DNA from: Ruminococcus flavefaciens
Lineage (GTDB): Bacteria > Bacillota > Clostridia > Oscillospirales > Ruminococcaceae
Reading direction: 5' to 3'
DNA: 64,000 bases
Assembly: GCA_902777125.1 (NCBI GenBank)
Contig: CACYSQ010000001.1
Coordinates: forward strand, 1-64,000
The notes under the pieces are model-generated. The model searched no databases. It had not been told where the DNA came from and was given only the letters and a program-made list of their open reading frames with translations. The position numbers and the translations under genes are program-made. Below, in pieces: positions 40,944 through 50,149 of this stretch. Each line of letters opens with the position of its first letter. Position 1 is the stretch's first letter.

Positions 40944-43475
40944 ATGATAAGCAAAAAGAACAAGGCTCTCGTTGCCGGAATCCTCGCTGCTGGTATGACT
41001 GCTTCCGCTGTTGTTCCTTCATTTGCAAGCGCTGCTACTGAGTACGCTACTGAGGGCAATGCTAACGAGTCCTATGTTAAGATGTTCGAGTCACTCTATG
41101 ATGACGTAATCACCAACGGTGTAACTAACGGCTATCTCAGCGCTCAGACCAACGGCGATTCTTTCGGTATTCCTTACCACGCTAAAGAAACATTCGTTGT
41201 TGAGGCTCCTGACTACGGTCATGAGACAACTTCTGAGGCTATGTCCTACATCGTATGGGCTGCTTCCATGCACGATGTCCTCGTTAAAAAGGGCAAGATC
41301 ACTGGCAGCAATGAACTGAAGAAGGCTTGGAATACCCTTGAGGCTATTATCCCTGGCTGGTCAAAGGCTTCCGGACTCCCTGAGAAGTATGAGTTCGAGA
41401 CTATCTGGACTCAGCCGAGACTCAAGGCTGACGCTGCTAACGAAGAGGACCTCCCGAGCTCATATCCTGCAAAGCAGGTTACGGGCGCAGGCGCTGAGGC
41501 TATCAACCCCCTGTATGAGCAGTTCAAGACTGCATACAGCGGCGATAAGGGCTACTACCTCATGCACTGGCTCGCTGACGTTGATGACTGGTATGGCTTC
41601 GGCGGCGGCAACGGCAAGTTCACTTTCATCAATACATTCCAGCGTGGTGAGCAGGAGTCTTGTTTCGAGACTGTTCCTCATCCCTGTATCGAAGAGCTCA
41701 AGTACGGTAATAAACAGACCGGTATCAAGGGCATCTTCAATGGTTCCAACGTTCCTGAGCAGTACGCTTTCACAAACGCTCCTGACGCTGAGGACCGTGC
41801 TATCCAGGCTGTTTACTTCGCAGACCGTTATCTCGTAGATACTACCGGTGTTGCTGATCTCGCAGGTAAAATGGGTGATCAGTGCCGTAACGATATGTTC
41901 GATAAGTACTACAAGAAGATCGGCTGCCAGGATATCCATACTGAGTCTTCCGGCTTAGAGAGCCAGCACTACCTCATGGGTTGGTATACATCATGGGGCG
42001 GAGCTCTCGATACCAACTACGGCGGTCACTATGACTGGGCTTGGCAGATCGGTTGCTCACACTCACATCAGTTCTATCAGAACCCGCTCGCTGCTTACGG
42101 TCTCCTTTATGATTCCAAGATGAGCGGCTCGCTCACTTCCGGCGGTAAGGAAGACTACGAGAAGTCCCTCCAGAGACAGATCGAAATGTACCAGTGGCTC
42201 CAGTCTGTAGACGGTCCGTTCGCAGGCGGTTGTACAAACTCCTACAGAGGCCGTTACGAGAAGTATCCTTCCGGATATCCGACATTCTACGACATGGTTT
42301 ACGTTCCGCACCCTGTTTACGCTGACCCGGGTTCAAACCACTGGATCGGTAACCAGGTATGGTCAACACAGCGTCTCGCTGAGCTCTACTACGATGTTTG
42401 CAAGAACGGCAATAAGGCTGAGGATCTCAAGTTCGGCGGACTCGACCTCAAGACAGCTCTTGAGAAGCTCCTTGAGAGATGGATCGGCTGGTTCGAGAAG
42501 AACACCAAGTTCGACTATGTTGACAAGAACGGCACAAAGATGGCTTACGCTATTCCTTCCAGCCTTGACTGGGGTAAGGACGATACAGACTACTCCGTTG
42601 CACCTGATACATGGAGCAAGACTTACAGCGAGAATGCTAACCAGAAGCTTACTTGTAAGATCACTGGTTACGGTCAGGGAGATATCGGATGCGTATCCTC
42701 ACTCTGTAACACTCTCATTTACTATGCTGCTGCTAACGATGTTGACTCCAAGTATGCTTACGAAGAGGGTACAACAGTAGCTGAAAAGGGTCTCTACCTT
42801 GCTAACCGTCTCCTCTCTGCTCAGTACAACATGGGCCGTGACGAGGTAGGTATCGCATTCAAGGATCACAACGGAAGCCTCAAGAGAGTATTCGAGGAGA
42901 AGGTTTACATTCCTTCTTCTTACACAGGCGAGATGCCTGACGGCTCACCTCTCGGTCAGAACGCTACATTCAGCTCCATTCGTCAGTCCTACAAGGATGA
43001 TAAGATGTATCAGGAGGCTGAGGCTTACTACAACGGTAAGGATATGAACGGTTACACTGTTGCTGATAACAACGGCGACGGCAAGATCAACATCGAGGAC
43101 TACGAGTTCACACTCCACAGATTCTGGCATATGGGCGATGCTCTTATGGCATACGGCGGAATGGCTCTCCTCTATCCTGACGTTAATCCGCTTACCGATG
43201 AACCCGATCCTTCTTCTTCTTCTGAAGACGAGGACGGTCTCTGGGGCGATGCTAACTGCGATGGTCAGGTCAACATGGCTGACGCTGTACTCATCATGCA
43301 GTCTATCGGCAACCCTGACAAGTACGGTAAGGGACAGCCTGACGGTATCACAGAAAAGGGCGAGAAGAACGGCGACGTTGAGAACAACGGCGACGGTATC
43401 ACCAATAAGGACGCTCTCAAGATCCAGAAGTACAAGCTCAACATCATCACTGAGGCTGAGTTCAAGGCTAAGTAA
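40944..43475 (+). CDS. GH48 cellulase with C-terminal dockerin
   Basis: A secreted processive cellobiohydrolase of glycoside hydrolase family 48, 843 residues. The signal peptide ends about residue 30 (SFASA). The catalytic domain (about 40-750) starts SYVKMFESLYDDV and contains the GHETTSEA segment (92-99) bearing the catalytic acid. A short Ser/Asp/Glu linker leads to a dockerin at 766-843 with two calcium loops, DANCDGQVNMAD and DVENNGDGITNKD, which docks on a cohesin of a scaffoldin. The presence of a dockerin rather than a CBM points to cellulosome-forming ruminococci. Codon bias is strong, as for highly expressed genes. It stands alone between a consensus promoter and a terminator; GAGAGGGG precedes the ATG. 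Confidence 0.97.
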   Translation: MISKKNKALVAGILAAGMTASAVVPSFASAATEYATEGNANESYVKMFESLYDDVITNGVTNGYLSAQTNGDSFGIPYHAKETFVVEAPDYGHETTSEAMSYIVWAASMHDVLVKKGKITGSNELKKAWNTLEAIIPGWSKASGLPEKYEFETIWTQPRLKADAANEEDLPSSYPAKQVTGAGAEAINPLYEQFKTAYSGDKGYYLMHWLADVDDWYGFGGGNGKFTFINTFQRGEQESCFETVPHPCIEELKYGNKQTGIKGIFNGSNVPEQYAFTNAPDAEDRAIQAVYFADRYLVDTTGVADLAGKMGDQCRNDMFDKYYKKIGCQDIHTESSGLESQHYLMGWYTSWGGALDTNYGGHYDWAWQIGCSHSHQFYQNPLAAYGLLYDSKMSGSLTSGGKEDYEKSLQRQIEMYQWLQSVDGPFAGGCTNSYRGRYEKYPSGYPTFYDMVYVPHPVYADPGSNHWIGNQVWSTQRLAELYYDVCKNGNKAEDLKFGGLDLKTALEKLLERWIGWFEKNTKFDYVDKNGTKMAYAIPSSLDWGKDDTDYSVAPDTWSKTYSENANQKLTCKITGYGQGDIGCVSSLCNTLIYYAAANDVDSKYAYEEGTTVAEKGLYLANRLLSAQYNMGRDEVGIAFKDHNGSLKRVFEEKVYIPSSYTGEMPDGSPLGQNATFSSIRQSYKDDKMYQEAEAYYNGKDMNGYTVADNNGDGKINIEDYEFTLHRFWHMGDALMAYGGMALLYPDVNPLTDEPDPSSSSEDEDGLWGDANCDGQVNMADAVLIMQSIGNPDKYGKGQPDGITEKGEKNGDVENNGDGITNKDALKIQKYKLNIITEAEFKAK

Positions 43476-43488
43476 TTATTATGCCCGT

Positions 43489-43520
43489 AAAGGGGGACGC
43501 TCCGGCGTTCCCCTTTTTTA
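43489..43520 (+). terminator. Terminator of the GH48 gene
   Basis: AAAGGGGGACGC / GCGTTCCCCTTTTTT hairpin with TCCG loop, a variant of the common terminator type. Confidence 0.92.
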
Positions 43521-43534
43521 TTTTGCGAAAATGC

Positions 43535-43563
43535 TTGCATTTCTTTCCGTTCCGTGATATAAT
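43535..43563 (+). promoter_or_regulatory. Sigma-A promoter of the yicC-thiN operon
   Basis: TTGCAT (43535-43540), 17 bases, TATAAT (43558-43563); the leader to yicC is about 65 bases. Confidence 0.82.
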
Positions 43564-43633
43564 TATATAATAGCATAGTTATGCGGTGAAAACGCATTTA
43601 AAATACAATACCCCCTGAAAGGACGGAGATAAT

Positions 43634-44530
43634 GTGCTGAAAAGCATGACGGGCTACGGAAGAGCCCAGAAAATACTCAACGGCAGAGATATCCTCGTGG
43701 AGATACGCTCTGTCAACCACAGATACTATGAATATTCGTCAAGGATCCCCCGTGCGTATGCCTATATAGACGAAAAGCTCAAGACCCTCCTCAAATCCGG
43801 CATCTCCCGCGGCAAGGTCGAGGTCAACGTCACTGTCAATACTATCGAGGGCAGAGATACTGTCATCGCCGTGAACAAGGACATCGCCCTCGGCTATGTC
43901 AACGCTCTGCGTAACCTCAACAAGGAGCTCGGCGGCGATCACGGCGGCTGGCTCGAGGACGATATCAAGCTCTCAAAGCTCATAAAGCTTCCCGACCTTT
44001 TCAATATCCAGAAGGCTCCCGACAACGAGGAGGAGATATGGAACGATATCGCCCAGGTCGCTGCGGAGGCACTTGAAAAATTCGTGGAGATGCGCCGTAT
44101 CGAGGGCGAAAAGCTCAAGGCGGACGTTCTCAGCAAGTCCGCGAATATCCTCGGCATGGTCAAAAGGATAGAGGAGCTCGCTCCCGCAACTGTTGAAAAC
44201 TACCGCAGCCGTCTTTATCAGAAGCTCAGCGAGGTTCTCGAGGGCAAGGATATCGACGATCAGAGGATAGTTACCGAGGCTGCTCTCTTTGCGGAGAAGA
44301 TCGCCGTTGACGAGGAGACCGTGCGCCTCAGAAGCCATATCTCCCAGCTCGGCAGTATGCTCGAAAGCGAGGAGGCGGTCGGCAGAAAGCTCGATTTCAT
44401 CGTTCAGGAAATGAACCGTGAGGTCAACACTATCGGCTCAAAGGCTCAGGATCTCAACATCACAAGGATAGTCGTTGATGTAAAGGCTGAGATCGAAAAG
44501 ATCCGTGAGCAGATACAGAATATCGAGTAA
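43634..44530 (+). CDS. yicC: YicC/YloC family endoribonuclease
   Basis: A 298-residue protein of the YicC family, endoribonucleases implicated in small-RNA turnover. The start (V/M)LKSMTGYGRA, the EIRSVNHRYYE block and the C-terminal KLDFIVQEMNREVNTIGSKA and IEKIREQIQNIE are diagnostic. Translation starts at GTG behind GGAG. First gene of the long housekeeping operon; its stop abuts the remA start. Confidence 0.93.
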   Translation: MLKSMTGYGRAQKILNGRDILVEIRSVNHRYYEYSSRIPRAYAYIDEKLKTLLKSGISRGKVEVNVTVNTIEGRDTVIAVNKDIALGYVNALRNLNKELGGDHGGWLEDDIKLSKLIKLPDLFNIQKAPDNEEEIWNDIAQVAAEALEKFVEMRRIEGEKLKADVLSKSANILGMVKRIEELAPATVENYRSRLYQKLSEVLEGKDIDDQRIVTEAALFAEKIAVDEETVRLRSHISQLGSMLESEEAVGRKLDFIVQEMNREVNTIGSKAQDLNITRIVVDVKAEIEKIREQIQNIE

Positions 44531-44536
44531 ATGCCT

Positions 44537-44794
44537 ATGAAGCTCATAAATATCGGATACGGAAATATGATATCCGCCGAAAGGATAGTCACGATAGTCA
44601 GCCCTGAATCAGCCCCGATAAAGCGCCTCGTTCAGGAGGCAAGAGAGGACGGCAGAGCTATCGACGCTACCTACGGAAGAAAAACAAGAGCCGTTGTCAT
44701 AATGGACAGCGGTCACATAATCCTATCGTCGCTCATAACCGAAACGCTTGCGGCGAGGATAAACGGTACAGGAGGAACTGATGAAAACGAATAA
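44537..44794 (+). CDS. remA: RemA-like DUF370 protein
   Basis: An 85-residue DNA-binding protein of the RemA (DUF370) family, in Bacillus an activator of biofilm-matrix genes. The family start [10 protein letters not shown] and the block [12 protein letters not shown] are present. ATG at 44537 matches the family start; the preceding ATG at 44531 would add two residues. It overlaps gmk by 14 bases. Its place between yicC and gmk is conserved in Firmicutes. Confidence 0.92.
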   Translation: MKLINIGYGNMISAERIVTIVSPESAPIKRLVQEAREDGRAIDATYGRKTRAVVIMDSGHIILSSLITETLAARINGTGGTDENE

Positions 44795-45392
44795 TGGGAG
44801 ACTGATCGTGTTTTCCGCCCCTTCCGGCTGCGGAAAGGGAACAATGCTCGCCGAGATACTGAAAAATGAGGACTACTGTGTCTCCGTCTCTGCTACTACG
44901 CGCCAGCCGCGTGAGGGCGAGACCGACGGCGTGAACTACTACTTCCTCAGCAAGGGAGACTTCCTTCAGAAGGTCGCTGACAGCGAATTCCTCGAATACG
45001 CGGAATACTGCGACAATTACTACGGAACGCTCATCAGCGAGGTCGATGGCAAGCTCAGTGAGGGCAAAAATGTCATACTCGAAATTGAGGTGCAGGGCGC
45101 TATGAAGATAAGGGAAAAGCGTCCGGACGCAGTTTTCGTGTTCATTGCGCCGCCCTCGATATCCGAGCTCCGCAGAAGACTCAGGAAACGCGGCACCGAG
45201 ACCGAGGAGGTCATCGAGAAAAGGGTATCACAGGCGGCCGGAGAGCTCTCCTATGCCGAAAAATACGACTATGTCATCGTAAATGACGATCTCGACGACG
45301 CTGTCAGCGATTTTTTTGCTGTTATGCGTGCCGAGAAGCTTAGAACGAAATATTCGGAGAATACTATTAACGAGGTGTTGAAAAATGCTTAG
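44781..45392 (+). CDS. gmk: Guanylate kinase
   Basis: A 203-residue enzyme that converts GMP to GDP with ATP. The P-loop is [10 protein letters not shown], the GMP-binding part is [20 protein letters not shown], and the lid has [19 protein letters not shown] lies in the end of remA. The stop overlaps the rpoZ start. Confidence 0.96.
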   Translation: MKTNNGRLIVFSAPSGCGKGTMLAEILKNEDYCVSVSATTRQPREGETDGVNYYFLSKGDFLQKVADSEFLEYAEYCDNYYGTLISEVDGKLSEGKNVILEIEVQGAMKIREKRPDAVFVFIAPPSISELRRRLRKRGTETEEVIEKRVSQAAGELSYAEKYDYVIVNDDLDDAVSDFFAVMRAEKLRTKYSENTINEVLKNA

Positions 45393-45597
45393 ACCAGCAG
45401 TAAACCAGATAATTTCAAAGAACGAGAGCTGCTACGCTCTCGTTATCGCAGTTGCAAAACGTGCAAGACAGATCGCTGAGGAGCTCTATTCAAAGGGCGA
45501 AACTCTCGAGGAAAAGCCCGTAAAGACCGCTGTTGAGGAGATCGCAAGCGGTAAGTGCAGGATCATTACCCCTGCCGCAGCGGTAACTGCCGACTGA
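45385..45597 (+). CDS. rpoZ: RNA polymerase subunit omega
   Basis: A 70-residue omega subunit, which helps RNA polymerase assembly. SCYALVIAVAKRARQI is the conserved core helix and EEKPVKTAVEEIASGKCRI the following segment. Overlaps gmk by eight bases and priA by one. In many Firmicutes coaBC follows here; it is absent in this window. Confidence 0.93.
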   Translation: MLRPAVNQIISKNESCYALVIAVAKRARQIAEELYSKGETLEEKPVKTAVEEIASGKCRIITPAAAVTAD

Positions 45598-48038
45598 TGC
45601 AGACTGTCGCGGAGATCGCGGTCAGCGGGACAGCCTATTCGTTTGATATGCTTTTCAGCTACGCCGTTCCCGGGACTATGAGGGAGAAGGCTTCCTGCGG
45701 CTGCCGGGTGTATGTGCCCTTCGGACGCGGAAACAAGCGGCGTATCGGCGTTATCATGAGGCTGACCGAGGACAGTGCAGAGGGACTCAAGCCCATTGCT
45801 GCCCTCATCGACGAGCAGCCCGTGGTCTCGGAGGAGCTTCTGAAGCTGGCTGAATACGTCCGCGAGAATACCTTCTGCACTTATTTCGACGCGGTGAGAG
45901 CTATGCTCCCGCCTGCAATGAGCGTGAGCGCCGAGGAGAGATTCCGGCTCGGGACTATGCCCGAAAACGCGCAGATAAGCGAAGAAGCGGCCGAGCTCTG
46001 GGAAAAGCTCCGCGTTTGCGGCGGCGACCCGAATGAGTTCCTGCCGGCTTACATCAGCGTCAGCGGAAGGCACTTTGCTGACGAGCTTATCGAAGCCGGT
46101 GCCCTTCTGACGGACAATATTTTCCGTCAGGCAGTCGGCGATGCACAGGTGAAAATGGTCCGTCTGACTGACAGCTATATCGCCTCGCCCGAGAGCTTCG
46201 ACCTCACTCCCAAGCAGAAAAAGGTCGCGGAGCTTCTTGCGGAATGCGGCAGCGCTTCCGAGAGGGAGGCTGCTTATATGTGCGGCGTTACGGCGGCTGT
46301 CGTGAAGCGGCTCATTGTCAGCGGTGCTGCCGAGGAGTACGACATGGAGGTGCTCCGCGGTGTCGAGGACGGCGGCGAGGAACGCTGCGACCCGGAGGAC
46401 ATCGTTCTCTCCGAGGAACAGCAAAAGGCTCACGATGCGGTCTTAGCACAGCTTTTCGAGAAAAAACCGGCAGTCTTTCTGCTTCACGGCGTGACCGGCA
46501 GCGGCAAGACCTCGGTCTTCGAGCGGCTCATCTACGATACCGTAAGGCTCGGCAGACAGGCAATGCTGCTTATCCCGGAAATAGGGCTCACTCCGCAGAT
46601 ATTGAGACGTTTCCGGTCGCTTTTCGGCGAAAGGGTCGCGGTTATCCACAGCGGTCTCTCGCAGGGACAGCGTCTCGACGAATACAAGAGAATAAAACGC
46701 GGCGCGGCAGATATCGTCATAGGGACAAGAAGTGCCGTATTTGCGCCGCTTGACAATATCGGTCTCGTCATTATGGACGAGGAGGGCGAGCGTTCGTACA
46801 AGTCGGACAGCTCCCCGAGATACACCACCAGCGATATCGCAAAGCAGAGGTGCGCTCACCACGGTGCAGTGCTGCTGCTTGCCTCAGCTACGCCCTCTAT
46901 CGAGAGCTATTACCTCGCGGAAAAGGGCGCTTACAGGCTGCTGACCATGAAGAAGCGCTTCCACAGCGGAAGTCTCCCCGAGGTCAGCATGATAGATATG
47001 AACATCGAACGTGAGAACGGCAACGCCTCCGAATTCAGCCGGAAGCTCGTCGCGGAGGTAAAGCAGAACCTCGCAAACGGCGAGCAGACCATACTCCTCC
47101 TGAACAGGCGAGGCTACCACACCATAATAAGCTGCTGCGACTGCTATCAGCCGGTGTACTGCCCGAACTGCTCTGTTCCGCTGACCTACCACAAGAAAAA
47201 CGACAAGCTGATGTGCCACTACTGCGGCTACGTCAGCGAGCCCGTGACCGTATGCCCGTCATGCGGCTCGCAGAGGCTCAAAAGCATGGGCTTCGGCACT
47301 CAGAAGCTCGAGGAGGAGCTCTTCGTTTTCTTCCCGGAGGCGAGAGTGCTCAGAATGGACGCCGATACCACTTTTTCGCGGTATTCCTACGAAAAAGGCT
47401 TCAACGCCTTCCGGAACGGCGAATACGATATCATGATCGGTACCCAGATGATAGGCAAGGGACTCGATTTCCCCAATGTCACGCTCGTCGGAGTGCTTTC
47501 GGTCGATAAGGCTCTGTACGCAGGCGATTTCCGCAGCTATGAGCGGACGTTCTCCCTCATCACGCAGGTCGTTGGACGAGGCGGACGCGGTGACAGGCAG
47601 GGCAGGGCGATACTCCAGACATTCATGCCCGATCACTATATCATGAACCTTGCCGCTGCTCAGGACTACGAGGGCTTCTACCGCGAGGAGATCGCGATAA
47701 GACGGGCGATGATATTCCCGCCGCTCTGCGATATGTGCGTATTCTGCTTCTCGGGTGCAAGAGAGACCTCGGTGAGAGACGGTGCATTTGCCGTTCTCGA
47801 CCTGATGAACGCAGAGCTCAGGAAGCTCCAGCCCTCCACACCGGTGAGAGTTCTCGGTCCGGTGAAGGCTTCATACGGTAAAATAGGCGGAAAATTCCGC
47901 TGGAGAATAATTATGAAATGCAAAAACAATGCCGAAATGCGGGGATTCATAAGCTCCGTTCTCAGAAATTCGGCAAAGCTCGGCGCTATGCGGGAGGTAA
48001 CGCTCTACGCTGACATGAACGGTGATACCGGAGTGTGA
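45597..48038 (+). CDS. priA: Primosomal protein N' (replication restart helicase)
   Basis: An 813-residue DEAH-like superfamily 2 helicase that reloads the replisome at stalled forks. The N-terminal DNA-binding domain is followed by Walker A GVTGSGKTS, Walker B IMDEEGE, and a zinc-binding domain with CCDCYQPVYCPNC and CHYCGYVSEPVTVCPSC. Motifs QMIGKGLDFPNV and QVVGRGGRGDRQG close the helicase core. ATG at 45597 overlaps the rpoZ stop (TGATG). Confidence 0.96.
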   Translation: MQTVAEIAVSGTAYSFDMLFSYAVPGTMREKASCGCRVYVPFGRGNKRRIGVIMRLTEDSAEGLKPIAALIDEQPVVSEELLKLAEYVRENTFCTYFDAVRAMLPPAMSVSAEERFRLGTMPENAQISEEAAELWEKLRVCGGDPNEFLPAYISVSGRHFADELIEAGALLTDNIFRQAVGDAQVKMVRLTDSYIASPESFDLTPKQKKVAELLAECGSASEREAAYMCGVTAAVVKRLIVSGAAEEYDMEVLRGVEDGGEERCDPEDIVLSEEQQKAHDAVLAQLFEKKPAVFLLHGVTGSGKTSVFERLIYDTVRLGRQAMLLIPEIGLTPQILRRFRSLFGERVAVIHSGLSQGQRLDEYKRIKRGAADIVIGTRSAVFAPLDNIGLVIMDEEGERSYKSDSSPRYTTSDIAKQRCAHHGAVLLLASATPSIESYYLAEKGAYRLLTMKKRFHSGSLPEVSMIDMNIERENGNASEFSRKLVAEVKQNLANGEQTILLLNRRGYHTIISCCDCYQPVYCPNCSVPLTYHKKNDKLMCHYCGYVSEPVTVCPSCGSQRLKSMGFGTQKLEEELFVFFPEARVLRMDADTTFSRYSYEKGFNAFRNGEYDIMIGTQMIGKGLDFPNVTLVGVLSVDKALYAGDFRSYERTFSLITQVVGRGGRGDRQGRAILQTFMPDHYIMNLAAAQDYEGFYREEIAIRRAMIFPPLCDMCVFCFSGARETSVRDGAFAVLDLMNAELRKLQPSTPVRVLGPVKASYGKIGGKFRWRIIMKCKNNAEMRGFISSVLRNSAKLGAMREVTLYADMNGDTGV

Positions 48039-48069
48039 GCGCCGTGCAGAATACGGAAGGAAGGATAGC

Positions 48070-48531
48070 ATGGCATTAAGAAATATACTGACAGATAAGG
48101 ACGAGGTCCTCCACAAGGTTTGCAGACCTGTGGAAAAATTCGACGAAAGGCTCGCTCAGCTTCTCGACGATATGCACGAAACCCTCGACAAGGCTCAGGG
48201 ACTCGGTCTCGCAGCACCGCAGATAGGCATTTGCAGGAGAATTTTCATCATGCACCTCGATGAGGGCTCGGTGGAGGCTATAAATCCGCAGATACTCTCA
48301 AGTTCCGGAAAGCAGCGCGTACAGGAGGGCTGCCTTTCGTGTCCTAACGTCTGGGGTTATGTTACGCGCCCCAAGAAGTGCCGCCTGAAAGCTCAGGACA
48401 GGCACGGAAACTGGTTCGAGCAGGATTTCGAGGACCTCGGCGCACAGTGCGTCAGCCATGAGAACGACCACCTTGACGGTCACATTTTCACTGAAAAGGT
48501 GGAGGAATTTTTCGTTCCGGAGGAAAACTGA
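48070..48531 (+). CDS. def: Peptide deformylase
   Basis: A 153-residue metalloprotease-fold enzyme that removes formyl from nascent proteins. The three motifs are GLGLAAPQIG, EGCLSCP and HENDH (metal-binding HExxH). Start at 48070 has AAGGAAGG upstream. It is followed one base later by fmt, the enzyme that adds the formyl group to initiator tRNA, the usual pairing. Confidence 0.95.
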   Translation: MALRNILTDKDEVLHKVCRPVEKFDERLAQLLDDMHETLDKAQGLGLAAPQIGICRRIFIMHLDEGSVEAINPQILSSSGKQRVQEGCLSCPNVWGYVTRPKKCRLKAQDRHGNWFEQDFEDLGAQCVSHENDHLDGHIFTEKVEEFFVPEEN

Positions 48532-48532
48532 A

Positions 48533-49462
48533 ATGAAGATAGTGATCATGGGAACGCCGGAATTTGCGGTTCCCTGTCTGCGGACCCTCGCTGAGAGCAG
48601 TCACGAGGTCGCGGCGGTATTCACCCAGCCCGATAAGCCCAAGGGCAGAGGCTACAAGATGATACCCACGCCGGTCAAGGCTGCCGCGGAGGAGTACGGA
48701 CTGCCGGTCTATCAGCCGCTCTCGCTGAGAAAGGGCGAGGACGCAGAGCAGTCGATGAAAATTTTGAACGATATTGCTCCCGACCTGATAGTCGTAACGG
48801 CTTACGGTCAGATACTCCCGAAGGAGATACTTGACCTGCCGCGGTATGGCTGCATCAATATACACGCCTCTCTGCTCCCGAAATACCGCGGTGCAGCGCC
48901 GATAAACTGGGTGCTCCTCAACGGCGAGACCGTTACCGGAGTGACCTCGATGCAGATGAGCGAGGGACTTGACACAGGCGATATGCTCATCAGAAAAAGT
49001 ACGGATATAGGCAAAAATGAGACCTATGAGGAGCTTTACGCAAGGCTTTCCGCTATGGGCGGCGAGGTTCTTGCGGAGACTCTTGAAGCCGTTGAGAACG
49101 GTACGCTTGTCCCGGAGAAGCAGGACGACGCTTTATCGTGCTATTCTCCGATGATACGCAAGGAAATGAGCGCTCTCGATTTCTCGAAAACTGCTGCGGA
49201 GGTCCACAATACCATACGCGGCGTAACGGGCTTTGCGATGCTCGGAGACAAGCGCATAAAGGTGTTCCGGTCTGAGATTTCGGACAATATTGCTCCCGAT
49301 GCCGGGGACGGTACCATCGTTGATACAGAACGCTTCTCGGTAAAATGCGGGGACGGCAGGCTCGTCACCTTCCTCGAGGTGCAGCCGGAGGGCAAAAAAC
49401 GCATGAAAACAGAGGATTTCATCAGAGGCAGAAAGCTCGCAAAGGGCGAAAAACTCAACTAA
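48533..49462 (+). CDS. fmt: Methionyl-tRNA formyltransferase
   Basis: A 309-residue enzyme that formylates Met-tRNA(fMet) using 10-formyl-THF. MKIVIMGTPEFAVPCL starts the Rossmann domain; SLLPKYRGAAPINW with the catalytic Asn-His region (NIHAS) follows, and a C-terminal OB-like domain ends the protein. ATG at 48533 immediately follows the def stop. Confidence 0.95.
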   Translation: MKIVIMGTPEFAVPCLRTLAESSHEVAAVFTQPDKPKGRGYKMIPTPVKAAAEEYGLPVYQPLSLRKGEDAEQSMKILNDIAPDLIVVTAYGQILPKEILDLPRYGCINIHASLLPKYRGAAPINWVLLNGETVTGVTSMQMSEGLDTGDMLIRKSTDIGKNETYEELYARLSAMGGEVLAETLEAVENGTLVPEKQDDALSCYSPMIRKEMSALDFSKTAAEVHNTIRGVTGFAMLGDKRIKVFRSEISDNIAPDAGDGTIVDTERFSVKCGDGRLVTFLEVQPEGKKRMKTEDFIRGRKLAKGEKLN

Positions 49463-49474
49463 CGGAGGTATTTT

Positions 49475-50149
49475 ATGGCAACATATATCATTCTCATTCT
49501 TGTTATGCTCATTCTCCCGATATGGGCATCTATCAACGTTAAGACTACGTTCAGCAAGTACAGCAGCGTCCACAATTCAAGGGGACTTACCGCGGATCAG
49601 GTAGCCCGTCAGATACTCGACAGCAACGGTCTCTACGACGTGAGAGTAGAGCATATCTCAGGCGACCTCAGCGACCACTACGATCCCCGCGACAAGGTTG
49701 TCCGCCTTTCCGATTCGGTTTTCGGCAAGACTTCCGTTTCCGCTATCGGCGTAGCTGCCCATGAATGCGGTCACGCCTGCCAGCACGCAGAGGAGTACAC
49801 TCCCATAAAGATAAGAACAGCAATTGTTCCTGTTGTCAACATCTGCTCATACCTCTGGTATATCGTGTTCCTTCTCGGTTGTCTGTTCTTCGAGGCTTTC
49901 CCGGAGCTTATATGGGTCGGCATCATCATGTTCAGTGCGGTCGTGCTTTTCCAGCTCGTAACTCTGCCTGTTGAGCTCGATGCGAGCGGCAGAGCTCTGA
50001 GGACGCTCGAAAACGACATGATACTCGATTCGTCGGAGGTCCCGAAAGCCCGCAAGGTGCTTAAGGCCGCCGCTATGACCTACGTTGTCGCACTCGTTAC
50101 CTCGATAATCCAGCTTCTCAGACTTCTCATGGCAGTCAGGAGAAACTGA
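49475..50149 (+). CDS. YugP-type zinc metallopeptidase
   Basis: A 224-residue membrane protein of the neutral zinc metallopeptidase family (YugP). It has an N-terminal TM segment, the zinc motif AAHECGHACQHAE, then two or three further TM segments (about 115-170 and 200-220). GLTADQVARQILDSNGL is a family marker. ACGGAGG precedes the ATG, and the stop overlaps rsmB by one base. Its substrate is unknown; its place between fmt and rsmB is common in Clostridia. Confidence 0.88.
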   Translation: MATYIILILVMLILPIWASINVKTTFSKYSSVHNSRGLTADQVARQILDSNGLYDVRVEHISGDLSDHYDPRDKVVRLSDSVFGKTSVSAIGVAAHECGHACQHAEEYTPIKIRTAIVPVVNICSYLWYIVFLLGCLFFEAFPELIWVGIIMFSAVVLFQLVTLPVELDASGRALRTLENDMILDSSEVPKARKVLKAAAMTYVVALVTSIIQLLRLLMAVRRN